Assembly (NCBI GenBank): GCA_948470475.1
Contig: OX419337.1
Location: forward strand, 23,523,791 to 23,587,790
Source of the DNA: Galaxea fascicularis
Lineage: Eukaryota > Cnidaria > Anthozoa > Scleractinia > Euphylliidae
Direction: 5' to 3'
Length of the DNA: 64,000 bases
Made by a program: the position numbers and the translations under genes. Under the pieces are notes generated by a model that saw only the letters and a program-made list of their open reading frames with translations, had not been told where the DNA came from and searched no databases. Shown one piece after another: positions 63,793-64,000 of the stretch; positions within the stretch are counted from its first letter, which is position 1; the number at the start of each line of letters is the position of its first letter.

Positions 63793-63864
63793 TCTAGCTT
63801 AACATTAGAATGAAATCAAAACACTGAACACTATTGCTTCACCTTTTGTATGATAATTGTCTAA

Positions 63865-63870
63865 AATAAA
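63865..63870 (+). terminator. Polyadenylation signal of the GALNT10-like gene
   Basis: AATAAA lies 73 nt after the stop codon at 63792, a normal distance for a short 3' UTR. It is followed by a T/G-poor but A-rich stretch. Confidence 0.6.
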
Positions 63871-63907
63871 ACAACTTGTAAAGTTAGTAAAAAAAATTGT
63901 AGGATCA

Positions 63908-63958
63908 GATTCAGAGCCACCTTTTATATATTTGAAACTTTTAAAGTGGCCCTGAATC
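63908..63958. repeat. Short inverted repeat after the GALNT gene
   Basis: gattcagagccacctttt and aaagtggccctgaatc form a near-perfect stem around an A/T loop. Part of a small dispersed hairpin repeat, possibly a MITE fragment. Confidence 0.5.
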
Positions 63959-64000
63959 CACCACTACATATAATTTTTAAACTTTGCCAAATGTTGGATC

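Noticed and set aside
1..64000. CRISPR arrays, tRNA/rRNA genes, bacterial-type operons
   Set aside because: None seen. Repeats are eukaryotic microsatellites, foldbacks and retrotransposon tails. I could not run a tRNA covariance search, so small RNA genes cannot be excluded.

Overview
This is an animal nuclear genome fragment. It is AT-rich and intron-dense, with GT-AG introns, AATAAA signals, many short foldback repeats and decayed non-LTR retrotransposons. The genes are metazoan: a giant CH-domain/spectrin-repeat protein, a GalNAc-transferase of the GALNT10 type, a METTL21-type methyltransferase and a JmjC-fold protein. Repeat texture and exon style suggest a cnidarian, probably an anthozoan such as a stony coral. 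That is inference; no marker gene here proves it.

Positions 1-49073, minus strand: one gene, a nesprin-1/MSP300-like giant actin-binding protein. Its single plausible ATG is at 49073. I could chain 46 coding exons with compatible phases; together they hold 17,829 nt, exactly 5,943 codons. Order from the N-terminus: a Ser-rich head; tandem calponin-homology domains CH1-CH2 (47983-42864); a basic, Ser/Pro-rich linker in one exon (42393-41588); a long rod of spectrin repeats, mostly one repeat per exon; a non-repeat acidic/Ser-rich insert (18731-17717); more repeats; one 6.4 kb exon carrying about 20 repeats (13665-7228); then further repeats to the left edge. The exon at 509-817 ends in a splice donor, so the gene runs off the window and its C-terminus (a KASH domain, if present) is not visible. 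A possible alternative first exon lies in the 6.5 kb intron after the linker exon.

Positions 49074-53444: intergenic. It holds microsatellites, a foldback element, a pyrimidine-rich tandem tract, and a roughly 1.2 kb TIR-like element split by a truncated non-LTR retrotransposon.

Positions 53445-57639, plus strand: a five-exon gene for a 428-residue JmjC/cupin-fold protein with a likely signal peptide. It lacks the HxD iron-binding pair. Positions 58676-57709, minus strand: a METTL21-like protein methyltransferase, tail-to-tail with the JmjC gene, with only 69 nt between stop codons. Positions 59581-63792, plus strand: an eight-exon GALNT10-like polypeptide GalNAc-transferase (573 residues), head-to-head with the methyltransferase.

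Functionally, the nesprin-like protein would link actin to the nuclear envelope or other membranes. The GALNT starts mucin-type O-glycosylation in the Golgi. The JmjC-like protein probably enters the secretory pathway. The methyltransferase probably modifies lysine on a cytosolic protein. I see no operon-like logic and no defence or biosynthetic cluster.
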